A DNA stretch of 64,000 nucleotides, from NCBI RefSeq assembly GCF_003369915.1, contig NC_046675.1, forward strand, positions 12,152,001-12,216,000, read 5' to 3'. How positions within the stretch are numbered: the first letter of the stretch is position 1; each line of letters opens with the position of its first letter. A program made the translations under genes and the position numbers. A model generated the notes under the pieces. It searched no databases. It saw only the letters and a program-made list of their open reading frames with translations, and was not told the origin of the DNA. Shown in pieces: positions 23,401 to 36,278 of the stretch. This DNA is from Drosophila miranda (lineage: Eukaryota > Arthropoda > Insecta > Diptera > Drosophilidae).

Positions 23401-26400
23401 GATTTCCGTGTGACCCACAAAGTGCAGGCACCCGAAAAAAAGAACGGCCATGGGTTGCCATGACTCCTCGGTGCTGCTATCAATTAACACGCGAGCGTAT
23501 GACAAATAATCGATGAATTAGCTGGGTGGTGTTCGGGAGGAGGTACCGCAGGGTGCAGAGTACATACTCGTAATAGTCAAAACCGCAGGGCGTACGCTGG
23601 CCTGGGTCTGGCTCTAGGCCCTAGAGATACATTAGTTGGACGGTGCACAATTATAGATACGATACAGGCGCCCAACCAACACAAGACCGAAGGTTGAAAT
23701 ACTCTTTGGAGAAGAAGAGATTGCCTTAATAAAATAAACTTTTTCTTAACAACATGAGTGTTTAAGTGATCAAATCCTGGCGCCTGTTGTAGTATATACT
23801 ACTACTTCCTGATCGGTCTATCTAAAGCTTCTATAAAACTGGAAGAACTAGTTTTCTGAGAAAAAATGGACGTAACATCGACCGACGCAAATGATTCCTT
23901 CTCAGCATGGCAATCTCCTGGGAAAAGCTGTAATGCCTTTAGCTAGGGTATAAAAACAATTGTGCGCCTCATTGAAAGTGCTACGAACTCGACGACGACG
24001 ACGACGACTGCCGCAACGGAAAACGGCAACCCACCCTCCTTCTCAACTCCCTCCTTCTGCTTCGCCCACAGCCAAAGAGCTGCCAATAAAACTGAACCGA
24101 ACTGAACTGTGCCTGGGAATGGGGTATGGGGTATGGGAAATGGGACGGGGGTGGGGGTGGGGACTGGGACTGGGACGGTGCCTGTGTGGCACGGTGACTC
24201 ATGCAACATCAACAGCAGACGAAACGAAACAAAACAAATCGAAACAGACGGCCGAAAGAGAAGGAAAATAAACAATTTGTTGTAGAAAATTTAGACGTTG
24301 TATACAAAACCGAATCGCACAACAATAGATATACACAACAAAACAGGGCCAGGCCATGCCGGGGCAGACTATCATCAACATCATCATCGTCATTATCATG
24401 TACAGCTCAATGATCACTGATGATCATTTGTGTGTGGCTCTTTTGTTGCATGACATCGCAAATTGGCAAACTTCCATAGAGCAAGCATAGAGCTTCCATT
24501 CCTATCCTATCGCATCCCGAACCAGAGAACCCCACAGACAATTAGCCCCAACCAAACAATGAAAAGTTTGTATGGCCACCCCCACCACCGACAATCGAGA
24601 ATTTCGAATTGAAGAACTTTTCCATTATGTACTCATAAAAACTAATGATCCCTGTCCCTGTCTCTGTCCCTCTCTCAATATATCTATCTATCTCTCTTTC
24701 AGACATTGAAACACATCCCGCCTCGCCAGTCTTCCCACATCTATTGCTGGGCAATGGCCGCGACGCCGTTGATCCGAGCAGCGTGGGCGCCAACTGTGTG
24801 CTGAACGTTACCTGCCAAAGTCCCAGCGAGAGTCATCTGCAGGGCCTCAAGTATATGCAAATACCTGCCAGCGATACGCCCCATCAGAATATCAAGCAAT
24901 ACTTCCAGGAGGCCTACGATTTCATTGGTGAGTATTTTGTTGCAAATCATTTCAGATTCTGGAAAAATTCTCAACTCAGATTAGAGATATTGCTCAAATA
25001 TTAGCTCGAGATTAGGAAAATATTTTTCAAGAGTATTCTATCTTATTTTCGTGTAAAGTTTTAAAAAAGCGATTCCATGAAAAATCCGTGCCCCAAAATG
25101 TCTAAGAATCCCGAGTTACTTAGCTTAGTCATCATCTCTGGCGATTGCCAAACGTGACTTGTTATTGGATGCCTTGCGGGCCTGCCTGCCTGGCTCATTT
25201 CGAAGGGTGGAGAGAGGCGGGGGGCCTGTCTTGCAGAGGTTGTGGTTGGGGCGGGCTTATTTGTAGTTTTTTTTTTTTTGCATAACGGCTTAGTCTGGCT
25301 TCCACTTGCCTTTCTTTTTGGCCTGTGGAAAATTCGTTATTGACTTTTTTTCTGTGTGTGTGTGTTGTTTTCTTTGTGTTTTGTGCTGCCTTCAGCAAAT
25401 TTCCATCCGTACATGCATACATATACTTTTGTTAATTTTAAATGAAAATAATAATAATACACACAATGTCTCTAGATAGAGATGGAAATAAAAAGAAAAG
25501 AAACAGATATAGAGAGAGAGAGGCAGAGGCAAAGGCAGAGCGCTTTAGCCATGGAATATACTGCTGACGTCAATCGCATTTTTCCATTTCCATTTTCTCT
25601 GGCTAAAGTTGTTCATCAACGTATTTTTATATTGTATTTTTTGTTTGACCAGCTAATTTCTCGGCACGTGCGAGCACGAGCTTTGTAGTTCTTATAGATG
25701 TTATATTGTGTCTCTGATTAAAGCAGTGCAAATATTTCATTTAAAACAAGATGTGGGCGGCGTCGGCCAGTGCGACTACGACTGATTGATAGCGACCGAC
25801 CTCCACTCATGATCGGAGGGAATTGTGGTTTCTGAATAGAAGAATATTCTATTTAGTTTCCATTGCAATATAATACTGAAACCCTTTCGAATCACTGTTC
25901 CAATCTCCCCTACACTCACACACATACAAATCTGAATGCGTGTGTGCTTGCCTAATTACGGCGGTGTGGACAAGAAGCAGAACAGCGACGAGACGACCAT
26001 GCTCCTTTTCCTTCGCTCTCCTTCGTCGTTGGCATCGTCGCATTGTTGTTGCTATTGCGTGTTGGCGTTGGCAGACAGCATGGCGGCGGCAACGTTGTCG
26101 TCGCAGTTGTGTCGTTGCCCATTGCCGTTACTGTGTTCCGACTTCGGGCTTCGGCTGCTATGACGTTGCCTGCTCCTGCGTTTGGATTTTCTTATTTGCT
26201 TTGCTTTTACTTTGCCTTTGCATAATGTGAGACCAGAGATTTTCTCGGATAATGGAAATTTTATGGTGATTACCAACAACAGCAGCAGCAGCAGCACTAA
26301 CAACAACAAGCAGGATATCTAACCACAAACGTCCTTTCTGATAAGGGTTGTCCTTTCCGATACCTCCTGCCTTTGGTTTTTGGGGCCGAACTGTAAACGT

Positions 26401-29400
26401 ATTTTTTGCCACCACTGTGCCGACATCGCATGACTCATCGTCGCTCGTTCACAATGCAATGTGGAACAGCCGCCTCACAAACACACACACACACACACAC
26501 ACATACAAAAAGTAAGAGAGAGAGAGAGAGAGGAAGAGAGTGTCTCGAGGCACACGCTCCTTGTGTAGTACGAGTATTCAACCATCCGCATCGATTTTTC
26601 TTTCGTCTTATTGTTGCTATTTATTGCGCCGCCAAAACGGCACTTCACCCCCGCCAGCCAGCTGCCCGCCGTTGTTCTGCTCTCCTCGGGCCTCTGCTCT
26701 TTGGCATATGTTCTATTTTTATAAACATTTCTGTTCCTGTTTATGAGTCATCGTCGTCATCGTTTCGCTTTTGGGTTATCCTTGTGCGTGGCCTCGAATG
26801 TTGTTGCTCTCGTTGCTGGTGCGGATGTCAGGTGCGGTGCGTGAGCAGCAACAGCTGCTGCTGCTGGCTACTTCGCTCTCTTCATTTCTTTTGTTGTCTG
26901 ATTTTGGTGTAGCTCCTGCTCTCATCCTATTCTTTGTTGTTGCTGTCAGTATCAGTCATAATGCATATCTCTGTGTTGTTGCTGTTAGCATCCTCCCCAT
27001 CTCCACAATCCACCCACCACCCACCACCCACTAGCCACATACACCACCTCAACTCCTCACCTCACCCTGTTAAACATGCTCAAGTATTATTTTTATAAAT
27101 GCCCCCTCTCCCTCGTTCTCACACTCACTCATACTGCCCAACCAAACACACATTAGTACTCAGGCACGAAGTAACATCAGTGGTGGAGAAGGAGGAGGAG
27201 GTAGAGGAGGAAGAAGAGGAGAATATATACTGTACTGAGTGCATGAGTCATGATTTCGGCTCTGCCGCCGTTACCGTCGCTGCCGCTGCTGCTGCGCCGT
27301 GTTTGCTGCTTGGTGCCTTTTGCGCATTCGTTTTTTTGGCCTGCCGTCGTCACCTTATGCTTATTATTATTATTATATTTTATTTCGTTTCTTTCTGTTT
27401 ATGATTGTTCGTACAACTTATGATTTCTCATTGTCCGTCTCCTCCATTCATTATAACAGCACTTGGTGTGCTGCACACTTTTATGTGGAAGGGGAATGGT
27501 AGTATAGAAGTAGTTTGTGTTGGTCGGGGAGAGGTGACGGTGGCCAGAGGAAGGCCCGCTATGTGAAGCAAAGCTTGAAATGAGCTCAACGTTGGCAGCG
27601 ACGCGGGCAGAGCCAAAGCCAAAGCCAAACCCGAGGCTCATTAGGCGACAGCACAGTTCGAGGGCCGACGCGACGACTGTGTGTATTGTCGTTGGTCGGG
27701 TCGTCTTGTCGGCTCGATCGGGCAATGCTAATGCTAATGTCATTATGCTGTGTCATTAACATGCATGATAAAGAGGCGGCCACTTGGCCTAGAAAGTAAT
27801 CAAAGCTTCAATTGTCAGGAAATTGAACGGTAACAGTACTGTTTGTTATACGCACAATTGTACAATGGCTTTTCCCGATAAGGATATGTATAAACTGAGA
27901 TCTGTTCTACAAGGACTTTACTTTGCGTTGTTGAAGATTATCGCTCCTTAGTACATATTGTCTCGATCATTCTACATCCTTGCTGGCGAGAAAATTCTTA
28001 TCTACAATAGTAGGGCCCCTATCGCCACCTTGTCTGTATGGACTGTGACTGTACCTATTATTTGTGCGCCCGAGTTATCGGGCTATCAACTTATCAGCCA
28101 ACAGAGGCCTCTTTGGCAAACTAACTTAATCTATACGTAGACACTGGCCCAGCTAAGTAAACTTGGAATGGAGCCCCCTCTGCGACTCATTCGTTGATAG
28201 CATATGTACGTGCATATGTACCTATGTACATACATACATACATAGATGTGTATGTATGTATGTATGTATGAGTATGTTGGAGTATAACAGCAGACGGACA
28301 GTTGATTAGATAAAACTTTGGGTGCACAGTGGGCCTTCAATAGAATAATTAGAATAATTTGATTTACCTTATTAATTTAAATTTCCAAATTATGTATAAC
28401 CATTTAATTTGTTTTAAAAACGATTCCAAACACAAAAATTAGTGGTGGTCGCATGGTTTTGTGGATGATCTTATATCCGTGCGACCACTGTATACCAGTA
28501 TGCCCGACTCGCTCGCACTCGAACCATCCTGCAAGATACATGAGTAATCGAAAATCCGTTGGCAACTACAACAACAAAAAGCGAAACAGTGCGGGCCCCG
28601 GCCTCGAGGTGACATTTTTGTTGGCCCCCGAGCACACATAATTTCAATATTCGTCAGCCGGCTATTTATAAAGTGCAGAAACGAGCAAAATAAACCGACA
28701 AAATCTTCGCACAGGAATTCGAAATTTGCGTTTCGGTGTTGTGCCGGGCGCACGGATGGCTGGTTAGGGAGGGGCGGGAGGACAGAGGAGAGAAGAAATG
28801 CGCACAAATTATAAAACACTTAATCATTTTACAGGGTACGCACAGGCCCCAGCAGAGGGCCCTGCCCACGCCCACACCCACGCCCACGCTTCCGCAGTGC
28901 CTCCCCCTTTCTTTTGGCTGAGACATTTGCGCCCGCGCAGTTTATATTTTGCGCGCAATTTGTTTATGAAACATTCATTTTGTTGTTGTTGTTGTTGTTG
29001 TTGTTGCGCAGGCTCTTTATGAATCACGATACGTGCGAGACCCCAAGAGATGCCCCTCCACTCCACTCAACTCACTATTCGGAGTGAGTTGAAGGCGACT
29101 TCAAAGTGCAGGCCAGGCTGATCTGAGCCGAGCTTTTGTTGTTTCCGTATGACTCGACGCCGCGAGGCGACACGTCAAAGTCGAGCTTCGCCAAGTTGAA
29201 GGTCAAGTGTACATACATATATGTATGTCCATCCTTGTCTTAATCTCTGCCTCTGTTTGAGTACGTGAGTGTGAGTGTGTACGATGATGATTCATGAGGC
29301 TGCCTTATCGACATTTGGTTATCCTGGCACCTGCCGCTTTCAGAATCCACTCGGAGACGCGTTCTCCGAACCGGAGACTGGAACTCAGACTTGGGCATGA

Positions 29401-32400
29401 GTAAGCGGGCATTCTTAATGATAAACAGTCTCCGAAAGTAATTAAATATTTCAACATAAACAAAAACTACTTGTTGCTGGACAAACACTCACTTACTCAC
29501 ACTCACATATCATGTTCCATGTTTCAGTTTGAGTTTCTGTTTTCAGTTCTGATTCCGTTGCCGTTTCTGGCCATGACTCAGAGAGGAGTTGCGCAGGAGG
29601 AGGAACTGCTCACTGCGAGTGACCCCTGGGCTTAATCATCGAACAAAAGTGAAATGATACATTGGGATTGGAAGAATGAGAACAAGACCGAGACGTAGTC
29701 ATCATCATCATCATCATCTCCGTTGTATGTCGGGATATGCAAAGAAAGAGAGAGAGGGAGAGAGATGTGTGTAAGGCTGTCAGACAGTTGTCTGCCACTT
29801 GGCCCACTTCTGAGCCATCAGCCATGACGCACCACCGCCAATTGTCCCACAAAAAAGCAAAGAAAAAGAGGACCGAAACTTTTGATACCCTTGCTGATTG
29901 GTTGTAAAGTTATACGATACGTAGTAGGCCTTTCTATCCACCGAAATCATATTACCCTTTGCAAAGGGTATTATAGAACTGCTGCTGCACTTAATCATCA
30001 GCGGGCGCTATAGGTTTCGAGGCAGGCAGTGGGGTGTGGGGACTACCCAATGTTGGCATTACGCATCGGCGGCAATCAGCATCAGCGTGCCCCGAAATGG
30101 AGTCACGACGACGCATCGTCAGACAGCAGCAACAGCAGCGGCAGCAGCCCTATGAATGTCCATTGCCCCATTATAGGCATGTCAGAGAGGTACAATATGG
30201 AGACACGACTGGGGATCACTCATCGCCGGACTATGCGGCGCCCGGTGTACAGGGGGCTTACTCATAAGTGTCGCCCGACCGTCCGTACGTCCGCCCCCCG
30301 CTTTCTGGTTAACTATTGATTAGTAATCCCCATCCACTACGGGCACAGTCAGACCCCATAAACATATGACAGTCAACCATTGCCTAAGCCCGGTTTCCCG
30401 ATAATCCCATGGGCCCCAGCCAGCATGGAATGCGTTTGCGCAGCTTTCGAGTTCCGCTTTGGCAGTAAACAAACAAAATCCCTAGAAATATGCAAAGCAA
30501 AAACCAACAAACAAACAGTCCATAATTTTCCCTAATTCCCCAATGAGTAAACGCGGGGACTCGATTCCGTTAAAACTGTCGAGAAATCAACAATAAACAA
30601 TCGACATAGACGGAGCTTGGGAAGAACACTCTCGAATGGGAGATCAATCAATTGAGTGAGAGAGAGAGAGAGAAAGAGCTTGACAAGCTGGTTTCTTTTG
30701 AGTGGGAAAGAAAACCTTTGCATGACAAGAGATCAATCAGTTAGAGCCATAATTAGAGCAATTAATAAATTAGTTCAGGCCGTAGTGCTAAACATCTTTG
30801 TCTGCTCTTCCTCTAGGAACTTTAAAGTTCTCCCAAAGAATGGGAGAGAGTCGAACTACAGATATTCGAGTGCTACTTCTACTCAAAGCTTCTGTTTTGC
30901 CTCTACCTTCACCATTCCTCCTTGTTCTTGATCAACTAAAATCAGCTCAAAAGAGAGAAAAGAGTACAACCTTTACTCTTCTACTCTATACTCTCTCTTT
31001 CTCTTATTGCAAAACTTGTAGACGAACTCCTTTCTCCTTCAACCCTCCTCTTGTCTACTGCTTGGACTTTTTCTAGCCACATGAGTCATGTATGGCTGTT
31101 GTGTGTGCGGCCGGGCGGCGCGTTTACGGCGCGCTTTATGCGCGATTTTAACTGTCTGCGCGACGGGGTCATTAACTAAGAGGATTTATGAGCGCCGTGC
31201 GACTCGGCCGATGACGGGGACGGACGCCGGACGTCGGACGGTGACCAATTGTCTGCCATTGTACGCTTAATGACCATCTCTCCATCTCTATGCCTCTAGC
31301 TCACTCTCAGATCGGAGTGGTTATTTTTGGCTAGTCTACTCCATGTGAAGGCCCCCTCTATGGGAAGGGAAGGCCCCTCCCCATGAGGCCGGGCTCTTAG
31401 CCAATAGCCCGTTTCGGAGAATCTGACGTAAATTTCGGGTACTCTAGTACCTGGGATTGCTTATCGGCATTATTTATTTATTATGGATTTTCCCATTCTG
31501 TTACTTTATAATTGCCATTTCATTGCCGCCTCTGATACGAGGTAACTCGATTTGATTTTACTTGACTCCGGCTAGAAATGGCGAATGGGAGGAGTACTCG
31601 AAATAGTGTGGTAGGGGCTGCCGCTGCCGCTACCCCATTGCCTTATCGCTGTCTACTTTGAGCCCATTCATTGATAAATCAAATACATTGATATCTCCCA
31701 CCCACTTCAGTTGGAAAACAACCTCCCCTACAAGGTGGCTGGTAGGGACGGGGGTAAGGTTGACAGTATTGCAATTCTGTAACGATTGTTGCCAGCTTTA
31801 TCGCTGATATCACATTCATTACCCATGGAATGGGGAGGGAGGGTGTGCAGGAGACAGGCGCCTGCCTGCCTGCCTGGTGACTAATTGACTGACTGCTGCA
31901 GCAGGAAGGCAGGCTCTGCTTTGCCCCGTTATCGGCTGTAAATGTTTGGAAATCAGACAAGTGCTGGGACGCCTGTTTGCATTATGAGTAACCATCGATT
32001 AGGAAATGCTCCCCACGACACCACACCACATACCTCACTCCACAGACCCCACCCCACTCCAAATAATACTATTCTACACAAAACTTTACAATTGTGTGCG
32101 TGCGTGTGCTTTCTGATTAGATTGCGATTATTTTTTTTCGGGTGGTGGCTTCACATTACCGTTTGTGATGAGCCTGCGAGAAAAAAGTACGCCGTATGCT
32201 GCTGCATGGATTCTTCTTTTTCATCTTCCTCTGCCGCTCGCGCTGCCTCTTCCTCTTCCTCTGCTTCTGCTTATCTTTCCCCAAAATAACAGCGTAAATT
32301 ATGAGTTAATGTGCCCACGTGCATGTGTTGTGTGTGTGTGTGTTTGCGCGTGTGTGCGGCGTATAAAAATGTTCTGTCAATAAGCGTCGGCAGCAGCCAG

Positions 32401-33704
32401 AAAACGCTGTTCGCTTCGTATGGTTGCGATGACTCATCCAACAAAATTCACACAGCAGCAGCAGCTAGAGAGTGGGAGAGGGAGCGAGCGAGCCCAAGCA
32501 AGCAGTATTGGTGTGTGCACACCACTACAAGTGTAGGCATTATCGACAGCCAGCACCAATATCAACAGCGTGAGCGAGAGCACGAGAAACTGCCAGCAAC
32601 ATCATCAAAGCTTTGACAGCCAACAACACAACGGGCACAAAAAGTTTCTCTCTGACCGTCTCGCTCTCCCACTCCCTCTCGCAGTGTGTGTGTGTGTGTG
32701 TGCAATAGAATAGGGAAGGGGTTGGCAGGGGGAGGAGGAGGGCAAGAGCAATCATTTCCATCGATTCCAGATTGTTTTATGCAAATCATCAGCACTTTAT
32801 CAATTACTAACCGATCCCCCATCTTTCTCTTTGTTCCATTGCAGAAGAGGCACGCAAAACGGGTTCCCGCGTCCTGCTGCACTGCCATGCGGGCATCTCG
32901 CGCAGTGCCACCATCGCCATTGCCTACGTCATGCGGCATAAGGCGCTCTCGCTGCTGGAGGCCTACAAGCTGGTGAAAGTGGCGCGACCCATCATCTCGC
33001 CCAACCTCAACTTCATGGGCCAGCTGCTTGAGCTGGAGCAGAGCCTGCGCAAGAGCGGCGTGCTGGCACCAGCCTCGCCGCACAGCGCCCCCACATCAGC
33101 CGGATCACCGGCGGGATCTCCGGTATCCCATTCTAGTCAACTGGTAGAGCAGCCCGAGCGAGAGCGGGAGGAGGAAGAGGAGCTGCATCAGCAGCGCAAG
33201 TCCAAGTCCGACAGCGAGGCCATGGACGAGGATGTGTACGACTATGACGACGTGGACAGCGGCGCCGGTAGCTTCGCGGGCAGCAACTGCTCATCGCGAC
33301 TCACCTCACCGCCCATTACGCCGGACGATGAGGCGCCTAGCACCTCGGCCGCGGCCGCAGTCTCCGAACTGGATTCTCCCTGCTCCTCCAGCAGCAGCGG
33401 TATCTGCTCCCTGCTATCCACAGCATCCGCCTGCTCCGCATCATCGTCCTCCGCCGCATCGCCGACGCGGCAGCTGGCCCTCTTCAAGCGCAACTCCCCC
33501 GCAAAGCTCCGGCTCAATCTTGAGTCCAGCTACGCGCCCCCGCTGTCGCTTTTACCAAAATCCATATCCTGCCTATCCGTTAACTTTGCCCCAGCCACGC
33601 CCAGCTGTAAGACACTGCCACAGCAGCAACTGGTCATGCAGGATGCTCCCAAGAACAAAAGCAGCAACAACAATAATGTGGCTTTGGCCGCGTCACGGGA
33701 CTGA
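20439..33704 (+). CDS. puc: puckered: JNK-specific dual-specificity phosphatase
   Basis: Exons 20439-20661, 22129-22290, 24703-24927 and 32845-33704 give 489 residues from the first in-frame ATG; alternative starts are the ATGs at 20577 and 20622. Puc removes phosphate from the Thr and Tyr of activated JNK (Basket) and so closes a negative feedback loop. The phosphatase domain spans about 133-275: entry block [13 protein letters not shown], general acid Asp186 in PASDTPHQN, and the P-loop [11 protein letters not shown] with nucleophile Cys217 and Arg223. Near the N-terminus [12 protein letters not shown] (50-61) looks like a JNK docking motif. The C-terminal half is low complexity (Ser/Ala, acidic). 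The last intron is about 7.9 kb. Intron phases are all 1. Ten AP-1 sites lie in the gene. Confidence 0.9.
20662..22128 (+). other. puc: puc intron 1
   Basis: 1.47 kb, GT-AG. Contains an AP-1 site at 20931-20937 and an initiator-like GGTCAGTTC at about 21775. A stop-free but ATG-free stretch from 21864 runs in frame into exon 2. A second promoter upstream of exon 2 is possible but unproven. Confidence 0.7.
22291..24702 (+). other. puc: puc intron 2
   Basis: 2.4 kb, GT-AG. AP-1 sites at 23214-23220 and 24195-24201. Otherwise simple-sequence rich, with a (GA)n run near 23048 and a G-rich block near 24120-24180. No coding signal. Confidence 0.8.
26430..26438. promoter_or_regulatory. puc: AP-1 site (9-bp palindrome)
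   Basis: ATGACTCAT, the extended AP-1 site, in puc intron 3. A second site lies 305 bases downstream. Confidence 0.6.
26481..26504. repeat. (AC)n microsatellite
   Basis: Uninterrupted AC dinucleotides, about 12 units, followed by a (GA)n run at 26514-26532. Confidence 0.9.
26743..26751. promoter_or_regulatory. puc: AP-1 site (9-bp palindrome)
   Basis: ATGAGTCAT in puc intron 3. Confidence 0.6.
27243..27251. promoter_or_regulatory. puc: AP-1 site (9-bp palindrome)
   Basis: ATGAGTCAT in puc intron 3. Together with 26430 and 26743 it makes three perfect sites within 820 bp. Confidence 0.6.
28225..28271. repeat. (CATA)n/(TATG)n palindromic microsatellite
   Basis: Runs of CATA followed by runs of TATG, able to fold back on each other. 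Confidence 0.85.
28981..29006. repeat. (GTT)n microsatellite
   Basis: About eight GTT units in puc intron 3. Confidence 0.9.
29953..29970. repeat. 18-bp perfect palindrome, possible element remnant
   Basis: TACCCTTTGCAAAGGGTA is self-complementary. A nearby GATACCC at 29884 suggests a decayed foldback or DINE-1-type terminus. Confidence 0.45.
31081..31089. promoter_or_regulatory. puc: AP-1 site (9-bp palindrome)
   Basis: ATGAGTCAT in puc intron 3. Confidence 0.6.
32429..32437. promoter_or_regulatory. puc: AP-1 site (9-bp palindrome)
   Basis: ATGACTCAT about 400 bases before the last puc exon. Confidence 0.6.
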
Positions 33705-34196
33705 GAAACGGAGCCGTGCCGCCACCAAGCAGCTGTGAAAAAACTGAAATTTATGTGTATACATTTGGGTGATGCAAATTGGGTATTCCTATGTACCAAC
33801 ATCAGCATGGACGTGGATCGGACGAGAGAACTGCGTCACGGCGCCTGGAGACTGGAACGTGTAAATTTTTGAATTTGAATTGTACATACACCGTACCTAA
33901 GGGATGTCTGCTCCTGGGCCAGACGGAATACCAATTGGATCGTCAGATCGAAGACCGGATCTGACGTCGATTGATACTGCTAAGAGCTTTTGTAAATGTA
34001 TTTCAAAACACCCCAACCAACAAGAAACAAACTATGTAATCCAAAAGAACCAACTGGAATTGATGGGCAGGGGATCTGCTCTTGTGCAGAAACTATCATC
34101 AGTTGTTCAAGAGAAAAATGAAAACCTCGTATATGTTAATTAGTTTAATTTATATCATAAAAAGCTCCACCTAGACACTAAGCGAATCTTAACTAT
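33705..34196 (+). other. puc: puc 3' UTR (proximal part)
   Basis: Noncoding sequence after the puc stop. A poly(A) signal is not decisive. The hAT-type MITE begins at 34205, so it lies in or just past the puc 3' UTR. Confidence 0.4.
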
Positions 34197-34204
34197 ATCT
34201 ACAC

Positions 34205-34658
34205 TAGTGTTGTGTTGCTCATGAGTGAGTGAACAAAAAAGAGTTGTTCACTTAAGTGAGCAACTGAACATGTTCCTTCCAAGCTGTTCTTTTTTGTTCA
34301 CTTGTTCTTTGTTGTTCACTTGTTCTCTACTCACTTTTTGCGCAATTTTGCTCCTCAAAGGGCATTTTGCGATCTGGCAGCTGTTGCTCATATTTGCGTT
34401 TACTTCACACTTTTTGTATTACCGGCAAAGCTGTTTACTCTTTCAAATATTCAGTATGTCGCTAATTCGAAAGTATAGTGAAATTTGGAACCATCTGTGC
34501 ATGAATAGTGAACAACTGAGTGAGCAAGTCAGCAACTGAGCAAGTGAGTAACTGAGCAATCTAAGAGAGCAAGTGAGCAATATGAGTGAGTTGACTCACT
34601 TACTACAAAAGAACAAGTGAACATGTTCACCAAAATGAGCAATGTTTACCCAACACTA
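34205..34658. mobile_element. hAT-type MITE with intact 8-bp target duplication
   Basis: 454 bp bounded by inverted termini: left TAGTGTTG...TTGCTCAT...GTGAAC, right (complement) TAGTGTTGGGTAAACATTGC...GTGAAC. The 8-base sequence ATCTACAC flanks both ends (34197-34204 and 34659-34666). The interior is built from repeated GTTCACTT and GAGTGAGCAA strings. There is no transposase frame, so it is nonautonomous. The 8-bp duplication and TAGTGTTG end point to the hAT superfamily. Confidence 0.85.
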
Positions 34659-34666
34659 ATCTACAC

Positions 34667-35549
34667 ACACACACGCCTACAATATAAACTTTATTAAAAC
34701 TTCACGTAGAACAATGAGAATTGAAAACTATATTTCTGCTACCTTGCCACACAGACCCCAAAGCGTACACTTCCCAAACAACCAAAAACCAACCCACTTG
34801 GCCATATCCACAAGCGAGAAAAATCTTATCAAAACTGTTATAAGTTTTATCAAACAGCTATAGCCACAACACACACACACACACACACCCCACATATATT
34901 TAATGAAATCTGGAAGTGAGGAAAGTTTGTGTTTGTGTTTTCTAGTTTTAGTTATTTATGTAAACCAAGAGCGTGAGATGAATACAGTTTGATTGATTTG
35001 TATTAGGTCGTAAGTCTTGTAGGCTAAGCTACACCCGAAAAGTGTGTTAGCCGTGTGTTAAGTAAACGGAAATTATAAACATAACCAAACCCTGCCGCTT
35101 ATTTTCTTCAAACCGAACCGCCAAATGTCACGCTAGTTTTGCACATGCTATGATAATGGAGATCTGATGAATTAGACTGATGGACAACACGGAGACTACA
35201 TGAAAGAGTCTACAGATGAAAGTAGCATGAGCCATGCCTGCAAAAATGGTATTTTAAACCATAGTTGTGAGCTATAAAATTGTTATTTTAAAATAAAACG
35301 CCGATAGGTTCTGCTTATCGCATAAAAACACCGATCTTTTTTAAAACTATATCGGTTTATCTGATCTAACGACGTGAAACCAGAGATAAATAGTGTTTAT
35401 TTATCAATTTCATTCAGCTTCATATCCCTGTCACTCATTCACTTTCAACCAATTTCTCTTTGGCGCGTAACACTCGATATTATCGGTAGTCGTTCAGCCG
35501 ATTTACGCTATATTTTGAAAATGAGACCGTATATTTCGGTATTTATTTG
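34667..35549. other. Spacer between puc and the helicase
   Basis: AT-rich, with (CA)n tracts near 34870 and DRE-like strings near 35470-35490. No coding signal. It may hold distal puc poly(A) sites. Confidence 0.35.
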
Positions 35550-35980
35550 AATCGGGTGAAGACCTCTTTTACCCGATTGACAACAATGAGCCCCATCCAA
35601 AAAAAAAATGTTGCTAATTCACTGAAAATGTTTCAATATAATTTTTATCTTTCTAATTTCTATCTCTAAATTGAGCAATATGAACGACTATCCTTTTTGG
35701 TTTTTTTGTTTGACCCATTTCGCTTAAACCTTTCTTTAGACAAGATCTAATAAAAGCAAGTATTTAGAGCAAGCCAGTTAAATAAAAAATGTATTTATAA
35801 GTCGTATAAAATTATGTGGGCATGGCTAAATGTTCTATATAGCTAGTAATATTCCACGGAATATCAAAAACAAAGAAGATGTAAAATATAACTTGAATTC
35901 GTCAGTATATTTACGGTATATTTTGGTATGTTTCTGAGGGTCGGACGTATATTTTAACGATAAATCACCTGTCACACTGT
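35550..35980 (+). promoter_or_regulatory. R1 repeat copy forming the upstream region of the helicase gene
   Basis: Starts with a 29-base hairpin (35550-35578) and ACAACAATGAG, then AATTGAGCAAT, then AATAAAAGCAAG. ATGTGGGCATGGCTAAATG follows at 35812, then GTCAGTATATTTACGGTA, GGTATGTTTCTGAGGGTCGG and a motif-1-like CTGTCACACTG (35969-35979). It lies 299 bases before the ATG and points towards the gene. Confidence 0.6.
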
Positions 35981-36278
35981 TTCGCAAGGGCGGGCGTTTT
36001 GAGTTCCGTTTTTTAGTGGTTGCCAAAGTAAATTCCAAAGTAACTAAATGAAAATTATTCAGCAGCTTTTAGTTATAAATTAGCTGGAACACAGCCTTCG
36101 ATAGCAGACCGCAGGGATTTGTTCGCTTTCGCCACCGCCAACGCCGCCATTTTGCCTCGCACACACATGCAATTTTACCGTTTAACGCTGCATCGGCAAA
36201 GAATTTCTGCAAACTCAGCATTATTCACGTGTTAGCTTTGCTATTTCCCTCAAAATAAAACGAAGAACTGTTTCCGAA

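Larger units (their letters stand above)
24928..32844 (+). other. puc: puc intron 3 (large, regulatory-looking)
   Basis: 7.9 kb, GT-AG. Holds AP-1 sites at 26431, 26744, 27244, 29574, 31082 and 32430, (AC)n, (GA)n, (CATA)n and (GTT)n microsatellites, and an 18-bp palindrome at 29953. No coding exon was found. Confidence 0.8.
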
